Of a stretch of DNA of 64,000 nucleotides, positions 1-8,378 are shown piece after piece. The notes under the pieces are model-generated. The model saw nothing but the letters and a program-made list of their open reading frames with translations, had not been told where the DNA came from and did not search any database. The translations under genes were made by a program, and so were the position numbers. The stretch is from Fructobacillus durionis. GTDB taxonomy: Bacteria; Bacillota; Bacilli; Lactobacillales; Lactobacillaceae. Each line of letters begins with the position of its first letter. Positions within the stretch are counted from its first letter, which is position 1. The stretch covers positions 1-64,000 of the forward strand of contig NZ_FOLI01000006.1 in the NCBI RefSeq assembly GCF_900112405.1, read 5' to 3'.

Positions 1-53
1 AGAGCGCTGTGTTGATAACGCAGAGGTCCCTGGTTCGAATCCAGGATGGCCCA
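1..53 (+). tRNA. tRNA-Ile (GAU), 3' part
   Basis: Only the 3' portion is in the window. The anticodon loop TTGATAAC carries GAT between the arms CTGTG and CGCAG. A T-arm CCTGG-TTCGAAT-CCAGG follows, then the acceptor strand ATGGCCC with discriminator A at 53. The CCA end is not encoded (TCA follows). The rest of the gene lies upstream of the window, so the D-arm cannot be checked. Confidence 0.9.
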
Positions 54-58
54 TCATC

Positions 59-82
59 AGTCGACTTCGGTCGGCTTTTTTT
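59..82 (+). terminator. Intrinsic terminator after tRNA-Ile
   Basis: Stem AGTCGA / TCGGCT with a short CTTCGG loop, followed by a run of seven T. It closes the tRNA transcript just before the next gene. Confidence 0.75.
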
Positions 83-102
83 GTGCTTTCTTTTAACCGT
101 TG

Positions 103-108
103 TATACT
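103..108 (+). promoter_or_regulatory. -10 box of a leaderless transcript
   Basis: TATACT lies 6 nt before the ATG at 115, so the expected transcription start is the A of that ATG. A weak -35 candidate TTGTGC sits at 81-86 with a 16-nt spacer. No Shine-Dalgarno sequence fits between the box and the start codon. Confidence 0.5.
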
Positions 109-114
109 AATGGT

Positions 115-1326
115 ATGAGTAAAGAATACGATAAAAACTTAGAAGCTTTTGACCGCTCAGATCTTTCTTCTGAACAGGAAGAAGTCATTCATAACTTAAA
201 GGAATATATCACTTCTTCCTTAAAAAGTAATCAGCACCATGTTGCCATTATCGAGGGGGCTGCCGGAACTGGAAAGTCTGTTATCCTAACAAAACTTTTC
301 AAAGAGGTTCGGGATGGGAAGCTTGACCCAAAGAGCCCTTACTATAGATTAAAAACCGCTTTTACGGTCAACCATCCTGAGTTACTGAAGGTTTACCAGG
401 ACATGGGGGCTAAATACTCTAATATTTACAAAAAGGATTACCAGCGTCCGACCTCAATCATTAACTCCCTTGATAAAAAGAAGGAAGAGTTAGATGTCCT
501 ATTCGTTGATGAAGGGCATTTGTTGCTGACAAAGCCAGAGCCATACATTAAGTTTAAGCAGAACAACCAGTTAACCGAATTGATTCGCCTGGCCAAAGTC
601 GTTGTTGTCGTCTTTGACTTTGCCCAGGTCATTCAGAGTAAGATGTTCTGGAATCAGAAGTTATTGGACGAAGTTGTGAAGGATGTTCCACATAAAACAT
701 TCCACTTGGACTTCCAATATCGAATGAAAGCCTCTCCGCAGGTTAAGGCTTGGATTGATGACTTCGCTAAGGGAATTCTTCGTCCTTTACCTCCGAAGTC
801 TGAGCGTAATGGTTATGACCTTGAGATTTTCCATCGTGCGGCAGACCTTTTTGCAAAGTTGAAGCAGGTTGATAAAAAGATGGGTATGGCCCGTGTTGTA
901 TCGACAACAGGCTTCCACCACGATGAAGATGGGAAGCACCACGTGGTCATGGATGACTTTGACCAGCCATGGGATGAGTATGACCCACAGGAACTAGTTT
1001 GGGCGAAACGTCCGGAGTCGATTAACGAAGTTGGTTCAATCTACACGGTCCAGGGATTTGACCTGAACTTGGTTGGCTTACTGCTAAGTCCGGCCTTCGA
1101 ATACGATGCCGAACATGACCGCATCTGGGTTAACCCCGATAAAGTCATTCACCGTGAAATCTATAAGAAGTCCCCTCATTTGACCGACCCTAAGGCTATT
1201 GCAAAGGCTAAGCAGGATTTCATGTTGAACGCGCTAAACATTTTGGCAAAGCGTGGTCACTATGGTCTCTACATTGCGGCAGCTGACCCTGCCCTGAATA
1301 AACGCCTACTTGAGTTAGCAAAATAA
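115..1326 (+). CDS. DUF2075-family ATPase, helicase-like
   Basis: A 403-residue P-loop protein resembling the DUF2075 / Schlafen group-3 helicase-like ATPases. Walker A is GAAGTGKS near residue 52, Walker B is LFVDEGH near residue 134. A QYRM motif and a late YTVQGFDL motif resemble superfamily-1 helicase motifs. The substrate is unknown; members are guessed to act on RNA or DNA. I chose ATG 115 over the upstream in-frame TTG at 100. ATG 115 has no ribosome binding site but sits exactly where transcription should start from TATACT at 103, so the message is probably leaderless. It ends at a terminator shared with the convergent HAD gene. Confidence 0.8.
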   Translation: MSKEYDKNLEAFDRSDLSSEQEEVIHNLKEYITSSLKSNQHHVAIIEGAAGTGKSVILTKLFKEVRDGKLDPKSPYYRLKTAFTVNHPELLKVYQDMGAKYSNIYKKDYQRPTSIINSLDKKKEELDVLFVDEGHLLLTKPEPYIKFKQNNQLTELIRLAKVVVVVFDFAQVIQSKMFWNQKLLDEVVKDVPHKTFHLDFQYRMKASPQVKAWIDDFAKGILRPLPPKSERNGYDLEIFHRAADLFAKLKQVDKKMGMARVVSTTGFHHDEDGKHHVVMDDFDQPWDEYDPQELVWAKRPESINEVGSIYTVQGFDLNLVGLLLSPAFEYDAEHDRIWVNPDKVIHREIYKKSPHLTDPKAIAKAKQDFMLNALNILAKRGHYGLYIAAADPALNKRLLELAK

Positions 1327-1330
1327 AAAA

Positions 1331-1355
1331 GAACTGGCTAAGCCAGTTCTTTTTT
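1331..1355. terminator. Bidirectional terminator
   Basis: Perfect stem GAACTGGCT / AGCCAGTTC with T-runs on both strands. It lies between two convergent genes and serves both. Confidence 0.85.
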
Positions 1356-1357
1356 AT

Positions 1358-2137
1358 TTATTTCACTTCCCATTGATCAAAGTTATCAATTTCGTGGGTT
1401 GGTTGAACATCCTTTTCTGCAACTTGCTTCTTAGTTGAAACACCCGTATAAACGAGAAGGGTCGATAGTCCGTTTTGAATACCAGCTAGGATGTCAGTCT
1501 GGTAGTTATCACCGACCATAATTGGCTTCTCTGGGTTATCTAGGCGCTTTAAGGCGCCCTGCATAATTGGTGCTTCAGGCTTAGCGATAATTGTTGGTTG
1601 GACTCCGGAGGCCGTCTGAAGGGCAGCGACAAGTGAACCTGCTCCTGGCAACATGCCTTTTTCAGAAGGGAGGTTCGTGTCGGCATTAGTTGCGATGAAC
1701 TTGGCCCCCTTCTGAATGGCAAAAGTCGCAGTCATCAACTTTTGATAGTTGAACTCTCGATCGAGTCCCATGACCACGTAGTCGGCATGAGCATCATCAA
1801 CGAGTTTAAATTCAGGACGGTTAAAAGCTTCCTTCAATCCTGCCTCACCAATCAGGTAGATGGTTTTGACACCCTTTACAGCGTCGTCATTGGCTACGTA
1901 GTCTGCCGTTGCCATCGCGGAAGTATAAACTTGTTCAGGAGTCGTTTCAATGTTGTGTAGCTTTGTTAAATCATCGGCAAAGGCCGCGGCTGTCTTAGTC
2001 GAGTTGTTGGTGACAAAGAGGTAGGGGACCTTTGCATCCTTCAGTCGATCAATAAACCGTTTTGCCTCAGGAATGGGATTTTTACCGTGGTAAATGGTGC
2101 CATCTAAGTCAATTAAATATGCATCGTACTGTGCCAT
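1358..2137 (-). CDS. NagD-type HAD phosphatase
   Basis: A 259-residue HAD-superfamily IIA hydrolase. The N-terminal DLDGTIYHG motif supplies the nucleophile Asp, followed by VTNNS (motif II), a late Lys in AKPEAP and MVGDNYQTD (motif III). Family members dephosphorylate small sugar or nucleotide phosphates in the cytoplasm; the substrate cannot be read from sequence. The start at 2137 is preferred because AAGGAG lies 6 nt upstream; an in-frame ATG 39 nt earlier lacks a ribosome binding site. It is transcribed towards the DUF2075 gene and divergently from ltaS. Confidence 0.85.
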   Translation of the reverse strand: MAQYDAYLIDLDGTIYHGKNPIPEAKRFIDRLKDAKVPYLFVTNNSTKTAAAFADDLTKLHNIETTPEQVYTSAMATADYVANDDAVKGVKTIYLIGEAGLKEAFNRPEFKLVDDAHADYVVMGLDREFNYQKLMTATFAIQKGAKFIATNADTNLPSEKGMLPGAGSLVAALQTASGVQPTIIAKPEAPIMQGALKRLDNPEKPIMVGDNYQTDILAGIQNGLSTLLVYTGVSTKKQVAEKDVQPTHEIDNFDQWEVK

Positions 2138-2255
2138 AAAGTGCTCCTTGTCAATTAAGTGGGATATAGTGACCATTGTCCGCTACTTTTCTTAATCTTT
2201 CAAGTTTTTGATTATTTACAAAATCTTTTTCAATGAAAAACGGTACCTGAACGAG

Positions 2256-2261
2256 TATAAT
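2256..2261 (+). promoter_or_regulatory. -10 box close to the ltaS start
   Basis: Consensus TATAAT ends 9 nt before the ATG at 2271. The expected leader is therefore 0 to 3 nt, and no Shine-Dalgarno sequence is visible. The -35 is poor. Confidence 0.5.
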
Positions 2262-2270
2262 ATAGCTATT

Positions 2271-4388
2271 ATGGAATGGTTTAAAAAGCGACTAAAGAAC
2301 ATTAAAAATGGGCTAATCTGGGCCAAAAAGAAGAGTCAAACACGCTTTGGCTTTTATGGCTGGATGGTCTTTTTGGTTTGGGCTAAAACACTGTATGCCT
2401 ACGGATCAGACTTTCACTGGATGCACGCGTCCACGCCATTCCAATTCTTTTTACTAATTGTGAACCCACTTGGCTTCACCATGTTGGTGATGGCCATTCC
2501 GCTCTTCTTTAAGAATAAGCCTCTGTTCTACGGAGCCATGTTAACCTTGAACGGTTTGTTGACGACCTTCTTGTACTTAAACGTCGTTTACTTCCGTGAA
2601 TTTACCGACTTCATGTCCGTGAATACCATCCTTACCTATTCCTCTGTTAACCAGGGAAGTAAGGCAGCTGGCGCCGTTTCCTTTGATTATGGGGACATTC
2701 TTTTCTGGCTTGATATCGTCGTTTTGCTATACTTACTCTTCCGCAAGAAGATTGGTCAAAAGAGTCAAGTGGTCCGCAAAAGTCGAGCCGCTTTGCTGAT
2801 GATGTTTGGTTTCTTTATCATCATGGTGAATTTGGTCTTGGCCGATATTGATCGACCACAGCTGCTGACCCGTCAATTTGACCGTGAGTATTTGGTCAAG
2901 TATTTGGGTATTGGCCCTTTCATGGGATTGGATGCCTATAACACCTTTAACACTTCCCAAGTTCGTAAGGCTGCTAAGCCATCCGAATTGAAGACGGTTC
3001 AAGACTACGTGAATAAGCACTACGCTGGAATGAACAGTACTTATGCTGGTCAGGCGAAGGGGAAGAACGTTATTGTGATTCATCTAGAGTCCTTCCAGCA
3101 GTTCTCAATTGACCGCAAGGTAAACGGACAGGAAGTCACACCGTTTTTGAATTCCTTGTATCACAGTGCTGATTCCCTTTCATTTGATAACTTCTTCCAC
3201 GAAGTTGGTCAGGGAAAGACATCGGATGCCGAAAACATGTTGGAAACCTCAACGTTCGGTCTGCCACAGGGTTCCCTCTTTGCTAAGCTAGGAAACGACC
3301 AGACTTTCCAAGCCATGCCAGCTATTTTGAACCAGCGGGCCGGCTATTCGTCAGCTGTCTTCCACGGTAACAACGGTTCTTTCTGGAACCGTAGCAATGT
3401 TTACAAGAACATGGGCTACCAAAATTGGATTTCAGGTGACTACTTCAATACTGCCGGTAAGCGCTCAACGGCCTGGGGACTGAAGGATAAGTTGCTCTTT
3501 AAGGATTCCATTCCCTATCTTGAACAATTGCAGCAGCCTTTCTACGTGAAGTACTTAACGGTAACAAACCATACGCCATTCGAACTGGATAAGGCCGATC
3601 AAGACCCTAACTTCCAGACGAGTAATTCTGGTTCTAAGTACATTGATAACTACTTTGTTACTAACCACTACTTGGACCAGTCTATCCAAGAATTCTTTAA
3701 CTACCTGAAGAAGTCCGGCCTTTATAACAACACAATGGTTGTCATGTATGGGGACCACTATGGTATTAACAATACCGAGGATAAAGAGCTCGCACCACTG
3801 CTTGGCAAGGACCCAAGCCAGTGGACGGATTTGGATACTGAAAACTTGCAACGTACGCCATTAATCATTCACATGCCAGGTTTGAAAGAAGGTGGTATTC
3901 GTCACACCTACGGTGGTGAAATTGACGTAGCCCCTACGATTGAACACTTGCTTGGTATTTCGACGAAGGACTACATCCAGCTGGGCCAGGACCTGTTGTC
4001 AACGAAACGTTCACAATTGGTTGTGATGCGAAATAAGGACTGGATTACACCAGATTACGCATCAATCTCTGGTACAATTTGGGATTGCCATACGAATACG
4101 GTTGTAGAAAATCCGACGACCGAACAAAAGAAACTCTTTGCGAAGTTACAGTCGGAAGCAAACGAAAAACTATCTGTTTCGGATTCATTGAATCAGAAGA
4201 ACTTACTACGTTTCTACCATCCAAAAGACTTTAAGAGTGTGAATGCGGCTGACTATAACTATTCCAAGTCCAAGACTTTGTCACGGTTGAAGAAGGCTTC
4301 ACAACAGTCGAACTCAACTTCACTAATTTCAAAGAACGGTGGCAACAGTACTACTTCGCTCTACCAGACGAATGCTGCTGAAGAATAA
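2271..4388 (+). CDS. ltaS: Lipoteichoic acid synthase
   Basis: A 705-residue membrane protein that polymerises glycerol phosphate onto a glycolipid anchor outside the cell. Five hydrophobic segments occupy roughly the first 200 residues and an extracellular sulfatase-fold domain follows. The catalytic Thr is in GQGKTSDAEN; metal-ligand motifs are HLESFQQF and MYGDHYG. Length and order match LtaS. The start at ATG 2271 follows the predicted protein; an upstream in-frame ATT/ATG extension adds a non-conserved tail. TATAAT only 9 nt upstream suggests an almost leaderless message. A terminator follows directly, so the gene is monocistronic. Confidence 0.9.
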   Translation: MEWFKKRLKNIKNGLIWAKKKSQTRFGFYGWMVFLVWAKTLYAYGSDFHWMHASTPFQFFLLIVNPLGFTMLVMAIPLFFKNKPLFYGAMLTLNGLLTTFLYLNVVYFREFTDFMSVNTILTYSSVNQGSKAAGAVSFDYGDILFWLDIVVLLYLLFRKKIGQKSQVVRKSRAALLMMFGFFIIMVNLVLADIDRPQLLTRQFDREYLVKYLGIGPFMGLDAYNTFNTSQVRKAAKPSELKTVQDYVNKHYAGMNSTYAGQAKGKNVIVIHLESFQQFSIDRKVNGQEVTPFLNSLYHSADSLSFDNFFHEVGQGKTSDAENMLETSTFGLPQGSLFAKLGNDQTFQAMPAILNQRAGYSSAVFHGNNGSFWNRSNVYKNMGYQNWISGDYFNTAGKRSTAWGLKDKLLFKDSIPYLEQLQQPFYVKYLTVTNHTPFELDKADQDPNFQTSNSGSKYIDNYFVTNHYLDQSIQEFFNYLKKSGLYNNTMVVMYGDHYGINNTEDKELAPLLGKDPSQWTDLDTENLQRTPLIIHMPGLKEGGIRHTYGGEIDVAPTIEHLLGISTKDYIQLGQDLLSTKRSQLVVMRNKDWITPDYASISGTIWDCHTNTVVENPTTEQKKLFAKLQSEANEKLSVSDSLNQKNLLRFYHPKDFKSVNAADYNYSKSKTLSRLKKASQQSNSTSLISKNGGNSTTSLYQTNAAEE

Positions 4389-4399
4389 AGGGTATTAAA

Positions 4400-4424
4400 A
4401 AAGGCAGGAGAAATCCTGTCTTTT
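4400..4424 (+). terminator. Terminator after ltaS
   Basis: AAGGCAGGA-GAAA-TCCTGTCTT hairpin with a T-run. The next gene begins only about 10 nt later, so the hairpin lies inside the space where its ribosome binding site would be expected. Confidence 0.75.
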
Positions 4425-4434
4425 CTGTTAATCG

Positions 4435-5343
4435 ATGAATCAAATTTATAAGAAGACAATTAAAATTAGTGAAAAAGAAGCGGGTCGAACTGTTAAGGAC
4501 TTCCTTACAAGGTGTTTGTTACCAAAGCATTTGCGTGGACAGCTGCGACAGGAACGTGGGATTCGGGTCAACAATCAACTGGTTTCGACGGCCTACCAAT
4601 TAGTTGCGGGGGATTTGTTGGAATTGACGCTGACGATTGATGATTGCGACCTTCAGGGACCCTATCCTGCTAATGACGATTGTCTGCCAGACATACTCTT
4701 CGAAAACGAGGATATGTTGGTTGTCAATAAGACGGCTGGGATGAAGATGCACCCCCATTCGCCAACGGAGACCGATACAATCCTGAACTACGTGCAGGCT
4801 TACCTGGATAAGAATGAAAGCCAGTCGTTGGGGCAACCAGCCAGGGCCTATATGACCCACCGACTCGATCGGGCAACTTCTGGTTTAGTAATTATTGGAA
4901 AAAATCCATTGGCCGTTCCCATTTTAAACCGGAAGATTAAGGATAAGATGGTTAAAAAGGTTTATTTGGCTCGAGTCGAAGGGGATTTTGTAAAACAATT
5001 TGGTCAATTTAATCAACCAATCGGCCGTTCCAAGGAAGATGAGCGTAAAAGAGCTGTCCGTTCCCTTGATGATGGTGGTCAAAATGCTCTGACAGGCTAC
5101 CAGGTCCTCTCTAAGGACTGTAAAAGTCATACCAGTCTAGTTCGATTAGAATTAGAAACAGGCCGTATGCACCAGTTAAGGGTGCACCTGGCGGCGAATG
5201 GTCATCCCATTGTTGGTGATGATTTGTATGGCGGGCGTCCTGCGAACCGACTTTACCTAAATTCGAGCGAACTACGTTTTTACCTACCCTGGACGGGGGA
5301 AGAAAAAAGGTTGCTGATTGAAAATCCGTTTAATGATAAATAA
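4435..5343 (+). CDS. RluA/RluD-family 23S rRNA pseudouridine synthase
   Basis: A 302-residue pseudouridine synthase. An S4-like N-terminal region (residues 15-70) precedes the catalytic motif HRLDRATSGL, whose Asp is the nucleophile. The family signature near the C-terminus reads GRMHQLRVHLA then HPIVGDDLYG. It isomerises uridines in rRNA; the exact target is unclear, and RluD-like is the best guess. No good ribosome binding site precedes ATG 4435, because the ltaS terminator fills that position. Translation may be weak or leaderless. A bidirectional terminator follows. Confidence 0.85.
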   Translation: MNQIYKKTIKISEKEAGRTVKDFLTRCLLPKHLRGQLRQERGIRVNNQLVSTAYQLVAGDLLELTLTIDDCDLQGPYPANDDCLPDILFENEDMLVVNKTAGMKMHPHSPTETDTILNYVQAYLDKNESQSLGQPARAYMTHRLDRATSGLVIIGKNPLAVPILNRKIKDKMVKKVYLARVEGDFVKQFGQFNQPIGRSKEDERKRAVRSLDDGGQNALTGYQVLSKDCKSHTSLVRLELETGRMHQLRVHLAANGHPIVGDDLYGGRPANRLYLNSSELRFYLPWTGEEKRLLIENPFNDK

Positions 5344-5345
5344 AA

Positions 5346-5377
5346 AACCTAACAGCGAAATGCTATTAGGCTTTTTT
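5346..5377. terminator. Bidirectional terminator
   Basis: CCTAACAGC-GAAA-TGCTATTAGG hairpin with one internal mismatch, with A-run before and T-run after. It separates the convergent pseudouridine synthase and surface-protein genes. Confidence 0.8.
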
Positions 5378-5389
5378 ATTAAATGAATC

Positions 5390-7135
5390 TTAGTGGCGCT
5401 TCTTCGTTAGGAAGAAGACCAGTGAAGACGTTGCAATGGCTACGGCTGATAGACCAAGTACGTTCTTTTTAACGAATTGCTTTGCCGTTTCAGGGAGGGC
5501 TTCCTGGACTGCCATAGCCAGTGCAGGAGCAGTTGTACTCTTAGCTGTTGTCTCTTCCTTAGCGGGTGTTGCAGGTGTTGTTGATGAAGGAGATGCAGGT
5601 GTAGCAGGAGCTACGGGAGTCTTAGGACTTGGCGTAACAGGCTGATCTGGAGTAGGCGTAGGAGTTGGTTCCTTTTCATCAAAAACAACATCGATTGTTT
5701 CGTCTTGAGGGGTCCCGTCTGCATTCAACTTAGGCTTGGCAGCATCAATTCCCGTAACGGACTTACCGTCAACCGTTGGGTTGTTGTATTGGTCGAAACT
5801 TTGTGGAATGGTCACGCCGGCGAATTCGCTGTTAGCAGCATCATCGGCTACCCAATCCGTATAAATCACATCGCCAGTCACCAAATCGGTTGTTGCGGTG
5901 CGGTGGTAGTGAACTTCCTCTTCGATTGGCTGCTTACCCGGAATGAGGTTACCGTTCTTGTCCTTAAAGTTAATGGTACGCTTGGCGGACTTATGTTCAG
6001 TTGTTGATTCCTTCTTGTTTGAGTAGAGGACGTCAATAACGAAGTTTTGGTCAGAGGGGTCATCCGTTAGAACGGGTGTTGCACCATCAATTGTTTGAAT
6101 TTCCTTGTTGTTGACTTGAGGCTTTTCGTACTTGCTGTCGAGTTCTTGTGGAACATCAATGGTTGGAAGCACGCTATCGGCTACCCAATCTGACTTGCTT
6201 ACTTCCATTGTTGATAGATTTTGTGAAATCGTTCGGTGGTAAGTAATGGTGTCAGTAATTGGCTCGTGACCAGGAATCAACTTTCCAGATGCATCGCGGT
6301 AGTTCACCGTACGACGAACTGTTTTTGTTTCTTCAGACGTTAAATCGGTTGGGATATTATCGACTGAGAATGGGGCCTTGGTGTAGAAAGTCCAAGTGGT
6401 ATCAGTTCCGTTGTCATCTTTTCCGGCCGTATATTTTGACGCCAGTTGATCTTTCGGAATGGTCAAGATGTTGGTGTCGGGATTGAAGCCGGGTTGTGTA
6501 TGTTCTTTATACACCTTTAAGAAGGTGTCTGAGAGGACTTTAGAAAGGTCAATTGTCTGAGTTCCGTCTGAGTGGATGGTTGTTAGGCCTTCAAAATCAA
6601 TGTTGACGTTTCCCGTGTGCTCATCCCGCTGATCACAGCCAGTAAATTTTGTCATACCGGCGCTAATCCAGACAATTTCGTTATGGTTTGAGTGGTAAGC
6701 CGTAACCAGGTTGGGACAGTTTCGCAGATCAATCATCTTGAGGTTTGGATTGTCACTATACTCAACCCTTGTCACGGAGGACATACCGTTAAGATCTAGT
6801 GTGCTTAGGCCAGAATTAGATACACTAACTCTTTGTACACTAGTTAGTTTTTTAATTCCTTCGGCGTTGTTAACTCCGTTAAGACTAATGTAAGTGATAT
6901 TTTGAATTTCATCAGGGCTGAGGTAACCATCACCGTTTCGATCCCAGCCTCTTAGAGTTTCTTGAAACTTAGGATCTGGGAAAGTTGTGCTAATTTTAAT
7001 ACTCCCCGCTGGTTCTGCCGTTTGGCTAGCAGTGACAGGCTGGTTTTGGTTTGTAATAGTTGTAACTGTTCCTGCACTAATTGCGCCTAAGACAATAAGT
7101 GATGACAATAGTAGTTTTTTTGAAGCTGATTTCAT
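5390..7135 (-). CDS. Wall-anchored MucBP-like surface protein with EF-hand-like loop
   Basis: A 581-residue secreted protein. A signal peptide covers about residues 1-38. An EF-hand/dockerin-like loop DRNGDGYLSPDEI follows near residue 65, then a short leucine-rich-like stretch, and two MucBP-like repeats of about 100 residues starting RRTVNYRDASG and KRTINFKDKNG. A Pro/Thr/Ala-rich wall span, LPETA, a membrane helix and KKRH end the protein. It is probably sortase-anchored and adhesive (inference). LPETA departs from the usual LPxTG. Start 7135 has GGAG 7 nt upstream; an upstream ATG at 7162 does not. Confidence 0.8.
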   Translation of the reverse strand: MKSASKKLLLSSLIVLGAISAGTVTTITNQNQPVTASQTAEPAGSIKISTTFPDPKFQETLRGWDRNGDGYLSPDEIQNITYISLNGVNNAEGIKKLTSVQRVSVSNSGLSTLDLNGMSSVTRVEYSDNPNLKMIDLRNCPNLVTAYHSNHNEIVWISAGMTKFTGCDQRDEHTGNVNIDFEGLTTIHSDGTQTIDLSKVLSDTFLKVYKEHTQPGFNPDTNILTIPKDQLASKYTAGKDDNGTDTTWTFYTKAPFSVDNIPTDLTSEETKTVRRTVNYRDASGKLIPGHEPITDTITYHRTISQNLSTMEVSKSDWVADSVLPTIDVPQELDSKYEKPQVNNKEIQTIDGATPVLTDDPSDQNFVIDVLYSNKKESTTEHKSAKRTINFKDKNGNLIPGKQPIEEEVHYHRTATTDLVTGDVIYTDWVADDAANSEFAGVTIPQSFDQYNNPTVDGKSVTGIDAAKPKLNADGTPQDETIDVVFDEKEPTPTPTPDQPVTPSPKTPVAPATPASPSSTTPATPAKEETTAKSTTAPALAMAVQEALPETAKQFVKKNVLGLSAVAIATSSLVFFLTKKRH

Positions 7136-7563
7136 TTTTTTCTCCGTAATGTTATGTAACAATTAAAAATACTAACATATTAAAAATAATAAGTACAATT
7201 TTTAATATCTTTAAAACATAGATACAATTTAAAAAACACTGTCGTTATTTTTACATATTTAAATTAAATTACGCTTTTTGCTGCTTGGTTATATCTTATT
7301 TTCAAAAGAAGCACCTTTATTTAACTTTGTTTATGACAGGTATGTGCTAGAAAAAAGTTTTAAATAATTCCAAATTAATTTTTTTAAAATAGAAAAAGTC
7401 TCCGTTTTTTACACTAAGACGCATAAATGGACTACGAAATTTAAATATGTTAAATGGGTATTTTTTATTTTTGAATTACGGCTAATAAAATCAATAAAAT
7501 GAAAAAAGAGACATAAAAAAAGCAGCCCTTTCGGACTGCTTTTCTATTTATTTATTTTGAAAA
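7136..7563. other. AT-rich intergenic region with a long inverted repeat
   Basis: 428 bp without a convincing gene. It holds the promoter side of the surface-protein gene, the aquaporin terminator, and a perfect 13-bp inverted repeat: ACATATTTAAATT at 7253-7265 and its complement at 7438-7450. Nothing coding is supported between them. Confidence 0.5.
7515..7544 (-). terminator. Terminator of the aquaporin gene
   Basis: On the minus strand AAAAGCAGTCC-GAAA-GGGCTGC followed by a run of T. It lies 20 nt past the aquaporin stop. Confidence 0.8.
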
Positions 7564-8280
7564 TTAGGCAGCTGCTTCGTCTGCGGCGAAGTACTTTACT
7601 GCGAATCCAGCTAGTACGGCAGCAACGATTTCAATCAAGAGGAAGAACCAAAGGTGAGCAGATGATCCTAAGCCAGTCATGATTGCTGGTGCAAAGGCAC
7701 GGGCAGGGTTCATCAAACCACCAGTCAATGGGTAAGCCACAAATGATGTCAAAGTCATTGTCAAACCAGAGATAGCAGGTGCTTGTTTAGGCATCTTCTT
7801 GAATGCCAAAACCGTTACGAAGACCAAAAGGAAAGTGAAGACGGCTTCAATTGTCAATGAAACTGGCAATGAGGCAACAGATGCTGCAGGTTCCAAAGTC
7901 TCGTAAATCTTCGTTGCAGAAACCGTTGAAGAAGTTGATGTTGAAGATGAAGCCATTTGAGTGTTGATTACAGGAATCAAAGTTGAAACGGCGAGGAAGA
8001 GACCGCAGATGGCACCGATAACTTGTGACAAGAGGTAGCCACCGAAAGTCTTCCATGAAATCTGCTTGTTCAAAGCAGCAGCCAATGAAACGGCTGGGTT
8101 GAAATGTCCACCATTTGAAAATGGTCCAAAGACAAACATCAACATGGCGATGGCCAATCCAAGGACTGCCATGACATCAAACAATTGACCGATTGAGAAA
8201 GTAGAAACGTAAATCAAGGCAACCGTTGCAAAGATTACCAAGAAAGCCGTTCCCAAAAATTCTGAGAGGTACTTACGCAT
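7564..8280 (-). CDS. Aquaporin / MIP-family channel
   Basis: A 238-residue six-helix channel of the major intrinsic protein family. Both half-helix signatures are present: HFNPAVS near residue 60 and GLMNPARAF near residue 188. An unusually Ser/Thr-rich extracellular loop (about residues 110-125) separates the halves. It should pass water and perhaps glycerol, ammonia or peroxide; residues that set selectivity were not modelled. The ribosome binding site AAAGGAGC lies about 9 nt before the start. It follows copB on the same strand but has its own promoter region. Confidence 0.85.
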   Translation of the reverse strand: MRKYLSEFLGTAFLVIFATVALIYVSTFSIGQLFDVMAVLGLAIAMLMFVFGPFSNGGHFNPAVSLAAALNKQISWKTFGGYLLSQVIGAICGLFLAVSTLIPVINTQMASSSTSTSSTVSATKIYETLEPAASVASLPVSLTIEAVFTFLLVFVTVLAFKKMPKQAPAISGLTMTLTSFVAYPLTGGLMNPARAFAPAIMTGLGSSAHLWFFLLIEIVAAVLAGFAVKYFAADEAAA

Positions 8281-8306
8281 AATAAAAAAGCTCCTTTATT
8301 CATTCT

Positions 8307-8325
8307 GTACAATTGTCTATTGTAC
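8307..8325 (-). promoter_or_regulatory. Inverted repeat overlapping the aquaporin -10
   Basis: GTACAAT-N5-ATTGTAC is a perfect 7-bp inverted repeat. On the minus strand its first arm contains TACAAT, a possible -10 box, so a bound protein would cover the promoter. The sequence GACAATTGTA inside it differs from the CopY box TACANNTGTA by one base. Confidence 0.4.
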
Positions 8326-8378
8326 CCTTCTTAGAATAAAGGAACTTTAAATTTCTGTTTTTTAAGATAAATTTTACT

